Source of the DNA: UBA1479 sp040216635
Lineage (GTDB): Bacteria > Pseudomonadota > Alphaproteobacteria > Rhodospirillales > Casp-alpha2
Assembly: GCA_040216635.1 (NCBI GenBank)
Contig: JAVJOU010000023.1
Coordinates: forward strand, 75,533 to 139,532
Direction: 5' to 3'
Length of the DNA stretch: 64,000 nucleotides
Shown here piece after piece: positions 8,474 to 17,469 of this stretch (its first letter is position 1; each line of letters begins with the position of its first letter). The notes beneath the pieces were generated by a model that did no database searches, was not told where the DNA came from, and was given only the letters and a program-made list of their open reading frames with translations. The translations under genes and the position numbers were made by a program.

Positions 8474-9460
8474 ATGCCCATGAACGATGCCGTAACCGAC
8501 CGCAATCTGGCCCTGGAAGCCGTGCGCGTGACCGAGGCCGCCGCCGTGGCGGCCATGGCCCATCTGGGGGGCGGGGATGAACGCGCCGCCGACGAGGCCG
8601 CCGTCAAGGCCATGATGGGCAGCCTGGATACCTTGATGGTGGACGGCACCGTGCGTATGGGCGAAGGCGAGAAAGGCGAAGTCGAGGACCTGTATACCGG
8701 CCAGAAGCTCGGCACCGGCGGTGCGCCCAAGGCGGATGTCGCCGTTCTGGCGTTGGAAGGGAAATCGATCATTGCGCGTGGCGGTTACAACGCCTTGTCC
8801 GTGATCGCCCTGGCCGAGGACGGCGGTTTCCTGTCCGTGCCCAACCTATACATGGAAAAGATCGCCGTCGGCCCGGGCCTGCCCGAGGACGTCATCGACC
8901 TGGATGCCGAGCCGGCGGAGAATTTGAAGGCCCTGGCCAAAGCCAGGAAGGTGGCGGTGTCCGATTTGGTGGTCTGCATGCTGGATCGGCCGCGTCATGC
9001 GCAGATCGTCAACAAGGTCCGCGAGGCGGGGGCCCGCATTCGCCTGATCCTGGACGGTGACGTATCGGGGGTCGTAGCCACGGCCTTACCGGGATCGGGG
9101 GTCGATATTTTTCTGGGCAGCGGCCGTGCGACCCAGGGCGTTCTGTCCGCCGCCGCCTTGCGCGGCCTGGGCGGACAGATGCAAAGCCGCCTGATCGTCC
9201 GCAACGAGGACGAGACTGCGCGCCTGCGCAAGGCCGGTATCGAAGACACGGCCCGCAAGTACAGCATGCTCGACATGGCGTCGGGCAATGTGACCTTCGC
9301 GGCCACGGGGGTGACCACCGGACCCATGCTGTCCGGGGTCCAGTTTACCGACAAGGGCGTCATGGCGACCACGCACTCCCTGGTCGTCCGCTCGAAAACG
9401 CGCACGCTGCGCTATATCGAAGGACACCATCATGTGTCCAAGCTCACCGGCAGGGTCTGA
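8474..9460 (+). CDS. glpX: Class II fructose-1,6-bisphosphatase GlpX
   Basis: Hydrolyses fructose-1,6-bisphosphate in gluconeogenesis. 328 residues, normal for GlpX. Recognisable family segments are GTVRMGEGEKGEVEDLY, KADVAVLALEGKSIIARGG, LDGDVSGVVATALPGSGVD and TGVTTGPMLSGV. The start is ATG 8474 or the in-frame ATG 8480. Its 3' end overlaps recJ by 29 nt. A separate class I enzyme (Fbp) is encoded at 12207-13262, so the organism has both types. In some lineages GlpX also acts on sedoheptulose-1,7-bisphosphate; that is not readable here. Confidence 0.95.
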   Translation: MPMNDAVTDRNLALEAVRVTEAAAVAAMAHLGGGDERAADEAAVKAMMGSLDTLMVDGTVRMGEGEKGEVEDLYTGQKLGTGGAPKADVAVLALEGKSIIARGGYNALSVIALAEDGGFLSVPNLYMEKIAVGPGLPEDVIDLDAEPAENLKALAKARKVAVSDLVVCMLDRPRHAQIVNKVREAGARIRLILDGDVSGVVATALPGSGVDIFLGSGRATQGVLSAAALRGLGGQMQSRLIVRNEDETARLRKAGIEDTARKYSMLDMASGNVTFAATGVTTGPMLSGVQFTDKGVMATTHSLVVRSKTRTLRYIEGHHHVSKLTGRV

Positions 9461-11294
9461 CACCCGGCTCGCGGACCAACCGCAACAGGGCAAACCGGGC
9501 ACAGCCCGGGTTCTTGGCGTAAACCGGTCCCTGACCGGACGCCGCTGGCTGGAAAGGCCGGTCGATCCGCGTGCCGTGCAGACCCTGGTCCAACGCTGGG
9601 ACCTGTCGGAACTGACGGCCCGCGTGCTGGCCGGGCGAGGCGTCGGCTTGGAAGAAGTGCCGGCATTCCTGGCTCCCACGTTGCGCGATCTGCTGCCCGA
9701 TCCGGGCAGGTTTCTTGATATGGGGTCCGGGGCCGAACGCCTGGCAAGCGCCATCATGCAAGGCGAATGCATCGGCATCTTCGGCGACTATGACGTCGAC
9801 GGCGCGACCTCGTCCGCGGTGTTGTGCCGCTTCGTGCGGGCCGTCGGCGGGCGCACGGCCGTGCATATTCCCGACCGGATCAAGGAAGGCTACGGCCCCA
9901 ATACGGCAGCCATCCTGGGGTTGAAGGACAACCACGGGGCGTCCGTGGTGGTTACGGTCGATTGCGGCACCCTGGCGTTCGAGCCGCTTGCCGCAGCACG
10001 CGAGGCCGGCATCGACGTGGTCGTGGTCGACCATCACACGGCCGAGGCCGACCTGCCCATGGCGCAAGCCGTGATCAACCCCAACCGGTTGGACGAAACG
10101 GCGGGTCATGGGCAATTGGCCGCCGTCGGGGTGACGTTCTTGCTGGTCGTGGCGATCAACCGGGTGCTGCGTGAAGCGGGCTGGTACGACAGCCGTTCGC
10201 AGCCGGACCTTCTGCAATGGCTTGATCTGGTGGCCTTGGGCACGGTTTGCGATGTGGTCCCCTTGGTTGGAATTAACCGTGCTTTGGTTACGCAGGGTAT
10301 GAAGGTCATGTCCGGGCGCCAAAACCTGGGGCTTCGGGCCTTGGCGGACGTGGCCGGCGTGGACGAAGCGCCGACAGCCTATCACCTGGGTTTCGTCATG
10401 GGGCCCCGGGTCAATGCGGGCGGCCGGGTCGGCGAATCGGATTTGGGTTACCGCCTGATGACCACGGAGCACGAGGACGAGGCCTGGCACCTTGCCCGCC
10501 GTCTGGATGCCTTCAACCGGGAACGGCAGGCCATCGAGGCCGGGGTTCTAGAAGGGGCGATGACGCAGCTTGAGGAGGCCGGCGGCGGCAGCCCCAACGC
10601 CATGGGGGCCGTCGCCCTTGCCCATGGGGACGGCTGGCACCCGGGGGTCATCGGGATCGTCGCTTCGCGCCTGAAGGAACGCTACAACCGCCCGTCCTGC
10701 GTGATCGCCTTCAATGACGGGGGCGATGGGGCGCTGGGCGTCGGGTCCGGCCGGTCCGTCAAGGGGGTCGATCTGGGGGCGGCGATCATCGCCGCGCGCC
10801 AGGCGGGGTTGATCGTCAAGGGCGGTGGACATGCCATGGCGGCGGGATTTACCGTGGCACGCGACCGGTTGGCGGCATTTCGGGCGTTTCTGGACGCCCG
10901 TGTCGCGGCCCATGTCGAGGAAAGCGGCATCGTGCCGACCTTGTATCTGGACGGCGCGCTGCGCCCGGACGCGGCGACGGCGGAACTGGTCGAGGAAATC
11001 GCCCAATTGGGGCCGTTCGGTGCGGGTAACCCGGAACCGCGCTTCGTCATGCCCCATGCGCGGCTGACCTATGCCGACCGGGTCGGAGAGAATCACGTGA
11101 AATGCGCCGTCGCCAAGGATGCCAAGGGATCGGTCGAAGGCATTGCTTTCCGGGCCTTGAATTCCGATTTGGGGCCCACACTTTTGAATCATGACGGGCG
11201 CTTGATGCACCTTGCGGGACGGCTGCGCTTCAACAAATGGAACGGCCGGACCACGGTGCAATTCCAGATCGAAGACGCCCATCCGGCCGATTGA
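9432..11294 (+). CDS. recJ: Single-stranded-DNA-specific exonuclease RecJ
   Basis: 5'-3' ssDNA exonuclease of the DHH superfamily, acting in recombination and mismatch repair. 620 residues from ATG 9432, inside the end of glpX. The metal-binding motifs are in order: DYDVDGATSS (about 118-127), VVVDHHTAEADL (about 198), and the glycine-rich DHHA1 motif KGGGHAMAAGF (about 463-473), followed by the C-terminal OB-fold region. The first 40 or so residues are not conserved-looking, and a later start is possible (e.g. near the RRWLERP segment). It closes the operon with hom and glpX, a linkage common in alphaproteobacteria. Confidence 0.94.
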   Translation: MCPSSPAGSDTRLADQPQQGKPGTARVLGVNRSLTGRRWLERPVDPRAVQTLVQRWDLSELTARVLAGRGVGLEEVPAFLAPTLRDLLPDPGRFLDMGSGAERLASAIMQGECIGIFGDYDVDGATSSAVLCRFVRAVGGRTAVHIPDRIKEGYGPNTAAILGLKDNHGASVVVTVDCGTLAFEPLAAAREAGIDVVVVDHHTAEADLPMAQAVINPNRLDETAGHGQLAAVGVTFLLVVAINRVLREAGWYDSRSQPDLLQWLDLVALGTVCDVVPLVGINRALVTQGMKVMSGRQNLGLRALADVAGVDEAPTAYHLGFVMGPRVNAGGRVGESDLGYRLMTTEHEDEAWHLARRLDAFNRERQAIEAGVLEGAMTQLEEAGGGSPNAMGAVALAHGDGWHPGVIGIVASRLKERYNRPSCVIAFNDGGDGALGVGSGRSVKGVDLGAAIIAARQAGLIVKGGGHAMAAGFTVARDRLAAFRAFLDARVAAHVEESGIVPTLYLDGALRPDAATAELVEEIAQLGPFGAGNPEPRFVMPHARLTYADRVGENHVKCAVAKDAKGSVEGIAFRALNSDLGPTLLNHDGRLMHLAGRLRFNKWNGRTTVQFQIEDAHPAD

Positions 11295-11383
11295 TGTCAT
11301 TTCTTGAAAAAGTCCCCTTGATTTTGCCTTTCGGGGCGTATACCAAGTGCGCCTTCGGGCCGCGAGCCCGAGGCCGAAACAGC

Positions 11384-11461
11384 GTCCCCATCGTCTAGCC
11401 CGGCCTAGGACACCTCCCTTTCACGGAGGAGACAGGGGTTCGAATCCCCTTGGGGACGCCA
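11384..11461 (+). tRNA. tRNA-Glu (anticodon TTC)
   Basis: Acceptor arms GTCCCCA (11384-11390) and TGGGGAC (11451-11457), discriminator G and an encoded CCA. The anticodon stem CCTCC/GGAGG encloses the loop CTTTCAC with TTC at 11420-11422; the T loop GGTTCGAATCC is canonical. A loose promoter-like pair (TTGATT 11318, TATACC 11339, 15-nt spacer) lies upstream, after recJ. Confidence 0.95.
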
Positions 11462-11579
11462 ATTCTTCTCACCACCTGCGAGCGAATACCGTTTGCGCCG
11501 AAGACTGATTCCGGCTGCAATGGGTACTCGAGTATGCGCGTTGCCGGCCAACTGGGCGTGCTCTCAACGCGAGGGAAAT

Positions 11580-12101
11580 GTGAACACAATCTTCAATGCC
11601 AAGGAATTACCTGTCGATCCGTCGACGTTCGCGGGGGATTTCGTCTGGCTATATGACTATTGGTCGGAACGCGCGAACCATGACGGCATGCCCGATTGGG
11701 CTTCGATCAAGCTGGTCGAATTTCCGTCATCGATCCTACCCTGGCTAGTGGTCATGGACGTGGTCGAAGACGACCGGTGTTTCATTTTTCGCTATTGGGG
11801 GACGGAACGCACGAATCTGCAGGGCGTTGATATGACGGGCCGGTCCGTCAAGGAACTGAAGATTCCCGGCCTTGCCGATGCCATGCTGCACCAAAACGAA
11901 CGCGCGGTTACGGCGCGCGCGCCGATCCTGTTTCTCAACCGTTCCGCAACGTCTTCGGGTGTGCCGGTGCAGTATGAAGCCTTGCGTCTGCCGGTGACGG
12001 ACGGCGGCGAACAGGTGGCGAAGGTTCTGGCTCTAAGCCGGTTCATCGACGAACAAGAATACATCGAACGACACGAAACAAAGGGACCGACGCCGATTTG
12101 A
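11580..12101 (+). CDS. PAS_5-type PAS domain protein
   Basis: About 174 residues from the GTG at 11580, which has GAGGG just upstream; in-frame ATG codons further upstream would run the protein close to the tRNA and add an unrelated-looking extension. The protein is a stand-alone PAS domain of the PAS_5 type: an N-terminal helix with DYWSER, then the ligand-fold signature (SSILPWLVVMDVVEDDRCFIFRYWGT), TGRSVKELK, and a closing strand pair. There is no effector domain. Three relatives form an array at 43570-45249, but this copy is more diverged: it lacks their DINLIDIYDIAP motif. Such single-domain PAS proteins are abundant in Rhodospirillales, and their ligands and partners are mostly unknown. 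Confidence 0.8.
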   Translation: MNTIFNAKELPVDPSTFAGDFVWLYDYWSERANHDGMPDWASIKLVEFPSSILPWLVVMDVVEDDRCFIFRYWGTERTNLQGVDMTGRSVKELKIPGLADAMLHQNERAVTARAPILFLNRSATSSGVPVQYEALRLPVTDGGEQVAKVLALSRFIDEQEYIERHETKGPTPI

Positions 12102-12206
12102 CGGTGCTGCCGAATAGGGCGAAACCCCTGGTATTCGACGCGTTCGTCTGGCATACGTTTTTTGCCGGCCGGCTTCCCAAGAAGCAAAGAAACAAAAGGG
12201 AACACG

Positions 12207-13262
12207 ATGGGTAGCGACAAACTGACATTGGCGCACTTCCTGTACGAAGACGTTCGCAACGAACCGAAAGCGACGGGCGAACTGGCATCGCTGATCAATG
12301 ACATCGCGGCGGCCTGCAAGGCTGTCTCCAACTTGGTAAACCACGGGGACCTTGCCGGGGACCTGGGCGGTGCCGTCGGCCAGAATATTCAGGACGAAAC
12401 CCAGAAGGAACTGGACGTCCTCGCCAACGAAACGTTCATGTCGTGGACCCGCCGGGGCGGGCAGCTGACGGCCCTGGCGTCGGAAGAACTGGAAGACCCA
12501 TACATCATCCCCATGGATGAGCCGCGCGGGAAATACCTGCTGGTTTTCGATCCGCTGGACGGGTCCTCCAATATTGAAATCAACGGCCCCGTCGGCACGA
12601 TTTTCTCGATCCTGCGCTCGCCCGATCCCACGCGTCTGGCAACGAAGGAAGACTTCCTGCAGCCGGGCCGCAATCAGATCGCGGCCGGCTATGTGCTGTA
12701 TTCAGCCTCGACGACCATGCTGCTGACCCTGGAAGGGAAAGGCGTGGCCAAGTTCATCCTGGATCCCGGCGTGGGCGAATTCGTGCTGGTCGAGCGCAAC
12801 GTTCAGGTTCCGGAAAAAGCCAAGGAATTCGCCATCAATGCCTCCAACCAGCGGTTCTGGGAACCCCCCGTCAGCCGCTATATCGAGGAATGCCTGGCGG
12901 GCAAATCCGGGCCGCGCGGCCGTGATTTCAACATGCGCTGGGTTGCGGCCATGGTGGCCGACGTGCACCGCGCGATTTCGCGGGGCGGCGTGTTCATGTA
13001 TCCGGTCGATGATAAATGCCGCGCTAAGGGCGGTCGCCTCAGGTTGCTGTACGAAGCCTCGCCCATGGCGATGCTGATCGAACATGCGGGTGGGAGAGCG
13101 TCCACGGGCCTGCAGCCCATTCTGGACGTCCAGCCGACGGACATTCACCAGCGTATCCCGGTGATGATGGGATCACGCGAGGAGGTCGAGATTTTGGATC
13201 GTTACCACGCAGAGGCGGAAGCCGCCGCCGCACCCGCAAGCCGGGCGGGCGCCGCGGAGTAG
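12207..13262 (+). CDS. fbp: Class I fructose-1,6-bisphosphatase
   Basis: 351 residues from the ATG at 12207, preceded by AAAAGGG six bases upstream; an in-frame upstream ATG (12162) lacks a ribosome site. Family landmarks are DVLANETFM near residue 75, the substrate and metal motif FDPLDGSSNIEIN (about 113), and a C-terminal region MLIEHAGGRAS. It removes the 1-phosphate of fructose-1,6-bisphosphate in gluconeogenesis or the Calvin cycle. The class II isozyme GlpX lies 3 kb upstream and a transketolase-aldolase-epimerase operon lies at 51-54.8 kb, so sugar-phosphate recycling genes are scattered through this window rather than clustered. Confidence 0.96.
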   Translation: MGSDKLTLAHFLYEDVRNEPKATGELASLINDIAAACKAVSNLVNHGDLAGDLGGAVGQNIQDETQKELDVLANETFMSWTRRGGQLTALASEELEDPYIIPMDEPRGKYLLVFDPLDGSSNIEINGPVGTIFSILRSPDPTRLATKEDFLQPGRNQIAAGYVLYSASTTMLLTLEGKGVAKFILDPGVGEFVLVERNVQVPEKAKEFAINASNQRFWEPPVSRYIEECLAGKSGPRGRDFNMRWVAAMVADVHRAISRGGVFMYPVDDKCRAKGGRLRLLYEASPMAMLIEHAGGRASTGLQPILDVQPTDIHQRIPVMMGSREEVEILDRYHAEAEAAAAPASRAGAAE

Positions 13263-13282
13263 GGTGCCGCCCCCCGCAGGGA

Positions 13283-13660
13283 TCAGAATTCGTCTTTTAC
13301 CTGATTGATCAACTGGTGCAGGCCGGCAGCCGGCTGCGGCGCTTCATGCTGCCCGCCGTGGACCTGGGCGTAGTATTCCAGCATGTGGTGGAATTCTTCG
13401 GTCAGGCGACCTTCCTGGATGGCCTCAGGGTCCATGTGCTGGGCGACGAAGGCCGAAAAATTGGCGGCCGCATGGCGCAGGCCGGCGGAAATGACTTCCG
13501 GCGGCAGGCCGCTTTCCAGGCGCGTATTGGCGATATTGATGATCTGATTGGCGATCTGAACGCTTAGTGTGTGTTCGTCTTCACCATGGTCATGGTCGTG
13601 GCCGCAATTCGGGCCATGGACGTGGCCGTGATGGTCGTCGTCGTTGGAATGATCGGCCAT
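13283..13660 (-). CDS. Small protein with His/Asp-rich N-terminus, probable metal binder
   Basis: 125 residues from the ATG at 13660, which has AGGGGAG seven bases upstream. Residues about 4-30 are a dense His/Asp tract (DDDHHGHVHGPNCGHDHDHG) like those that bind Ni, Zn or Co in accessory proteins. The rest is predicted helical (LSVQIANQIINIANTRL, AAANFSAFVAQHM, EEFHHMLEYYAQVHGG) without a motif I know. It converges on fbp, 20 nt away, and is read away from the DHH phosphoesterase gene. Function unknown; metal storage, delivery or sensing would fit the tract, but nothing in the neighbourhood names a metalloenzyme partner. Confidence 0.75.
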   Translation of the reverse strand: MADHSNDDDHHGHVHGPNCGHDHDHGEDEHTLSVQIANQIINIANTRLESGLPPEVISAGLRHAAANFSAFVAQHMDPEAIQEGRLTEEFHHMLEYYAQVHGGQHEAPQPAAGLHQLINQVKDEF

Positions 13661-13857
13661 GCCGGGCTCCCCTGGTTTGTCTCGCCGAACGGCGCTGTGG
13701 CGCGTGCTATAGCACATTGACGGGGGATGGGGACAGGGAATGGGAGCCCCCATTCCGCCCGGGGCAGAAAGACTCCGGTTCATGTTGCCAAATGAGGAAC
13801 TTAGGCAGTACTTTCGGCAGAACGAATAAGCGCATCGAAACGGGCAAGGAAACAGGT

Positions 13858-14790
13858 ATGAGCGCGGATACCGGCACCTACAGGCTGATCACCCGACCCG
13901 ATTTCGACGGCGTCGTCTGCGGTGCGCTGTTCATGGAGCAAGACATGATCGACACGGTCATGTTCGCCCACCCCCGCGACATGCAGCACGGCAAGATCGC
14001 GGTCTCGTCAGAAGATATCACCACCAACCTGCCCTATGTGCCGGGTGTGCACCTGTGTTTCGATCATCACGTCAGTGAATCCGAACGTGTTGGTCCCATG
14101 GAAAACCATATCATCGACCCTAAGGCGCCGTCGGCGGCGCGGGTGGTCTATGACCATTACGGCGCCCAGGAAACGTTCAGTCTGGTCGATCCCGCATTGA
14201 TTGATGCCGTGGACAAGGCCGATTCTGCCGACTTCACGGAAGAAGAGATTTTGGCGCCCGAGGGCTATACGCTTTTGAACTTCATCCTCGACGGGCGTAC
14301 AGGGTTGAGCCGCCTGAGCGATTTCGCCATCTCCGAAGAACAGATGATGATCGACATGATGACCTATTGCCGTCATCACCCGGTTGATGAAATTCTGCAA
14401 ATTCCCGACGTGGCCGAACGTGTGCGGACCTATATCCTGAATGAAGAATTCGCCGAGATGCAGATCAAGCGCTGCGCCGAGATCACGAAGAATGTGATCA
14501 TGGTCGATCTGCGCGGTGAGGACACGCTTTATACGGTCAACCGGTTCCTGGTCTATGCATTGTTCCCCAAATGCAACATCTCGGTCCATCTGACCAACCT
14601 GCCGGATCGCGGCTTGGTCGAGGTTGCCGTGGGTAAGTCGATCCTGGATCGTTCGAACAAAGCCAATGTGGGTTCTATCTGCCTGAAATACGGCGGCGGC
14701 GGGCATGCCGCGGTCGGTACCTGTCAGATCGAGCCGGATCAGGTGGATCGGGTGGCCAAGGAAATCATCGCCGAAATCCAGGGCAAATAG
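13858..14790 (+). CDS. DHH-family phosphoesterase (exopolyphosphatase / nanoRNase-like)
   Basis: 310 residues from the ATG at 13858 (CAAGGAAACAGG upstream). DHH superfamily signatures are visible: an N-terminal metal motif RPDFDGVVCGALF, LCFDHHVSE (about residue 60), and a glycine-rich DHHA1-type motif KYGGGGHAAVGTCQI near the C-terminus. Relatives include exopolyphosphatases, oligoribonucleases (NrnA) and pAp phosphatases, and the sequence does not decide between them. The gene stands alone between a divergent His-rich gene and a VOC gene. Confidence 0.82.
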   Translation: MSADTGTYRLITRPDFDGVVCGALFMEQDMIDTVMFAHPRDMQHGKIAVSSEDITTNLPYVPGVHLCFDHHVSESERVGPMENHIIDPKAPSAARVVYDHYGAQETFSLVDPALIDAVDKADSADFTEEEILAPEGYTLLNFILDGRTGLSRLSDFAISEEQMMIDMMTYCRHHPVDEILQIPDVAERVRTYILNEEFAEMQIKRCAEITKNVIMVDLRGEDTLYTVNRFLVYALFPKCNISVHLTNLPDRGLVEVAVGKSILDRSNKANVGSICLKYGGGGHAAVGTCQIEPDQVDRVAKEIIAEIQGK

Positions 14791-14854
14791 GTCCGGCCGG
14801 CAATCGTTTCACAACACGTTCTCTACAATAAGCTCAGACAGCAAGGAGCCTTCC

Positions 14855-15259
14855 ATGACTGCGCCTTTTTCCATCGACCGCATCGACCATTTCGTCCTCA
14901 CCGTGGCGGACGTGGACAAGACCTGCGAATTCTACGAAAAGGCGCTGGGTATGGTTCGTGAAGATTTCGAGGCCCGGCCGGGCGACGTGCGCTCGGCCCT
15001 GACTTTCGGCGGCAACAAGATCAACCTGCATCCCTTTCCCAGCCCCTATGAGCCCAAGGGCGTGAACCCGGTGACGGGGGCGGGGGATTTCTGTCTGATC
15101 ACGGATACCCCCATCGCCGACGTCATGGCGCATTTGGAAGGCATCGGGGTCGAGATCGAGGTCAAGCCGTCCAAGCGCACGGGGGCGAAGGGCGAACTGA
15201 ATTCCATCTATTTCCGGGATCCGGACGGCAATCTGGTGGAAGTGTCAAACTACGTCTGA
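14855..15259 (+). CDS. VOC-family (glyoxalase/bleomycin resistance-like) protein
   Basis: 134 residues from the ATG at 14855, with AAGGAGCC upstream. Two beta-alpha-beta-beta-beta half-modules of the vicinal oxygen chelate fold: the first opens with IDRIDHFVLTVADVDKTCEFYEKALG, the second ends FRDPDGNLVEVSNYV. His near residue 10 and Glu near 130 are the expected metal ligands. The family includes lyases, dioxygenases and isomerases, and the substrate is not predictable. Closely similar small VOC proteins are often annotated as virulence protein or dioxygenase superfamily. Confidence 0.88.
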   Translation: MTAPFSIDRIDHFVLTVADVDKTCEFYEKALGMVREDFEARPGDVRSALTFGGNKINLHPFPSPYEPKGVNPVTGAGDFCLITDTPIADVMAHLEGIGVEIEVKPSKRTGAKGELNSIYFRDPDGNLVEVSNYV

Positions 15260-15273
15260 CGTCGCCTGGCTGC

Positions 15274-15480
15274 TTAGACTTCCTTGACGCCTGAAATGAC
15301 GAAGCCCTGGTTCGCCGGATAACGGCGTTCCGCGCGACGGCGTGCTTCATCGACGGTGTGACCCGAAAATTCGATGAAATGGGTGTCCGCCCATTCGTCC
15401 TTGAAGAACTTGTGGCTGTCGCCGGCGCGCAGGGCGTCCGACACTTCGCTGTTGTAAATTTCAAATTCAAAGACCGGCAT
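15274..15480 (-). CDS. Conserved-looking small hypothetical protein, 68 aa
   Basis: A 68-residue mixed-charge protein (starts MPVFEFEIYNSEVSDALRAG, ends NQGFVISGVKEV) without signal peptide or membrane segment. Codon usage fits the genome, and a purine-rich GAGTGAGAAC precedes the ATG. The pattern of an N-terminal strand, a central helix (TVDEARRRAERRYP) and a terminal strand suggests a compact alpha/beta fold. I do not recognise a family. It converges on the VOC gene (14 nt between stops). Confidence 0.65.
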   Translation of the reverse strand: MPVFEFEIYNSEVSDALRAGDSHKFFKDEWADTHFIEFSGHTVDEARRRAERRYPANQGFVISGVKEV

Positions 15481-15638
15481 TGATCGTTCTCACTCGTACC
15501 GCGCACCCATCCGGCCTTTCCCGGTAGCGCGCCCTGACGATGGGAACGTTAACCGGGGCCGGTTCTGATCTTGGTTTTCTGTGTACGGTGCCTTGCGGTT
15601 GAAGGCAGTGACCCATGTCACAAACGCGGGGGGATTTT

Positions 15639-16949
15639 CTAGGTGCCCAGCGCCATGTCCAAGTCCCGGATCAGGTCGTCGGCGGTTTCCAGACCGACGG
15701 ACAGACGCACCACGTCCGGCCCCGCACCTGCCGCGATCTGCTGGTCTTCGGTCAGTTGCCGGTGGGTGGTCGAGGCCGGGTGGATGATCAACGAACGCGT
15801 ATCGCCGACATTGGCGAGATGGGAAAACAGCTCCACCGTTTCCACGCATTTGATCCCGGCTTCATATCCCCCTTTGAGCCCGAAGGTGAACACGGACCCG
15901 GCCCCTTTGGGCAGATACTTATTGGCCAGCTTGTGGAAGGGGCTGGATTTCAGGCCCGCGTAGGACACCCAGGCGACGGCCGGGTGGCCTTCAAGGAATT
16001 CGGCGACCTTCCGGGCGTTCTGGACATGCCGTTCCATGCGCAGCGCCAGCGTTTCCGTGCCCGTGATCGTCAGAAAGGCGTTCATGGGGGCCATGGAGGG
16101 TCCGAAATCGCGTAAGGCCACGGCGCGGGCCTTCATGGTGAAGCCGAAGTCGCCGAAGGTCTCGTAGAAGGTCAGGCCGTGATAGGCGGGATCGGGGGTC
16201 GTCATACCGGGGAACTTGCCCGACGCGGCCCAGTCGAAGGTGCCTGATTCGATCACCGCCCCACCCATGGAATTGGCATGGCCGGACAGGAACTTGGTGG
16301 TCGAATGAACCACGATGTCGGCACCCCAATCGAACGGGCGCAGCAGGTAGGGCGTCGCCAAGGTGTTGTCGACGATCAACGGGATTCCCGCCGCGTGCGC
16401 GATCTCGGCAACCGGTTCCAGATCGACGATCAGGCCGCCCGGGTTGGCCAGGGCTTCCAGGAAGATACCCTTGGCGTCCGGATGATCGGCGAGGGCTTGT
16501 TTGAAATTGTCCGGGTCGGTCGGATCGACGAAATGACAGGTCCAGCCGAGCTTGTTGAAGGAATGGCCGAACTGAGTGATCGAGCCGCCATACAGATTCT
16601 TGGACGCGATGAAATGGTCGCCTGGCTCCAACAGCGTGAAGAACGTCAGGAACTGTGCCGCATGCCCCGATGCCGCACAGACCGCCGCGCGCCCGCCTTC
16701 CAGGTTGGCAAGGCGTTCCTCCAGCACCGAGACGGTCGGGTTGGTCAGGCGCGAATAGATGAAGCCGAAGGTCTGCAGGTTGAACAGGTCGGCGGCATGC
16801 TCCGCACTTTCGAACACATAAGACGTGTTCTGATGGATCGGCGTGACCCGTGCCCCCGTTTCCGCATCGGGGCGGGCACCGGCGTGGATCGACCGGGTTT
16901 CGAAGCCGAATTCGGGCGGGCCTTTGGGCGTATCGTTTTTCTTCGTCAT
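15639..16949 (-). CDS. metY: O-acetylhomoserine sulfhydrylase-type enzyme (Cys/Met metabolism PLP family)
   Basis: 436 residues from the ATG at 16949. PLP-dependent Cys/Met metabolism family: N-terminal FETRSIHAGARPDAETGAR, the phosphate-binding region, and cofactor lysine K219 in HSTTKFLSGHANSMGG. The length of about 430 and the insert style favour O-acetylhomoserine aminocarboxypropyltransferase (MetY), which makes homocysteine from O-acetylhomoserine and sulfide, over cystathionine lyases of about 390. It lies 4 nt after the CoA-binding protein gene and shares its operon. A MetX-family hydrolase is at 20864, but not adjacent. Confidence 0.88.
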   Translation of the reverse strand: MTKKNDTPKGPPEFGFETRSIHAGARPDAETGARVTPIHQNTSYVFESAEHAADLFNLQTFGFIYSRLTNPTVSVLEERLANLEGGRAAVCAASGHAAQFLTFFTLLEPGDHFIASKNLYGGSITQFGHSFNKLGWTCHFVDPTDPDNFKQALADHPDAKGIFLEALANPGGLIVDLEPVAEIAHAAGIPLIVDNTLATPYLLRPFDWGADIVVHSTTKFLSGHANSMGGAVIESGTFDWAASGKFPGMTTPDPAYHGLTFYETFGDFGFTMKARAVALRDFGPSMAPMNAFLTITGTETLALRMERHVQNARKVAEFLEGHPAVAWVSYAGLKSSPFHKLANKYLPKGAGSVFTFGLKGGYEAGIKCVETVELFSHLANVGDTRSLIIHPASTTHRQLTEDQQIAAGAGPDVVRLSVGLETADDLIRDLDMALGT

Positions 16950-16953
16950 CAGA

Positions 16954-17469
16954 TCACCGTTTGGGCCGCTTGGCGGAAATGACGCCGGAATTGACGCCGC
17001 ACCAGCCCAATTCGCCGAACAGCCGCCCGTATTCGATCTTGGGGCAGCGGTCCATGATGACGGTGATGCCCGCGGCTTCGGCCCGTGCCGCCGCCGCATC
17101 GTCGCGCACGCCCAGCTGCATCCAGATCACCTTGATGCCCTTGGCGTCCTTCAATTCGATGGCACGGTCGACGATGCCGCCCGCGTCCTTGGAAGCACGG
17201 AACACGTCGACCATGTCGACCGGGCCGGGCACCTCGCCCAATTCCGCATAAACGGTCTGATCCCAGATTTCCTTGCCTGCATGGCCCGGATTGATGGGGA
17301 TAACGGTGTAGCCCTTGCCCAGCAGATATTTCATCGCGAAGTTGGATGGCCGCACCCAATTGGGCGAGGCGCCGACCATGGCGATGGTGCGCACGGCCTT
17401 CAGGACAGTGGCGACCAACGTGTCGTCATAAACAAGGGGAGGGGGAAGGGCTTCGGCCGGGTCGCTCAC
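16954..17469 (-). CDS. CoA-binding (Rossmann) domain protein
   Basis: 171 residues starting at a GTG (17469) that overlaps the stop of the upstream enoyl-CoA hydratase (GTGA), so the genes are coupled. It is a stand-alone CoA_binding domain of the YccU type: RTIAMVGASPNWVRPSNFAMKY, the VIPINPGHAG segment, and ELKDAKGIKVIWMQLGV, ending with an invariant-looking MDRCPKIEY. The fold is that of the succinyl-CoA synthetase alpha N-terminus. The biochemical role is unknown. It is located between enoyl-CoA hydratase and MetY. Confidence 0.88.
   Translation of the reverse strand: MSDPAEALPPPLVYDDTLVATVLKAVRTIAMVGASPNWVRPSNFAMKYLLGKGYTVIPINPGHAGKEIWDQTVYAELGEVPGPVDMVDVFRASKDAGGIVDRAIELKDAKGIKVIWMQLGVRDDAAAARAEAAGITVIMDRCPKIEYGRLFGELGWCGVNSGVISAKRPKR

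Noticed and set aside
8297..8772. Minus-strand frames over hom/glpX
   Set aside because: No ribosome site and no family pattern; glpX on the plus strand explains the sequence.
11384..11461. tRNA-Glu as an integration site
   Set aside because: No duplicated 3' end, integrase or atypical composition follows it; the downstream gene is a normal PAS protein.
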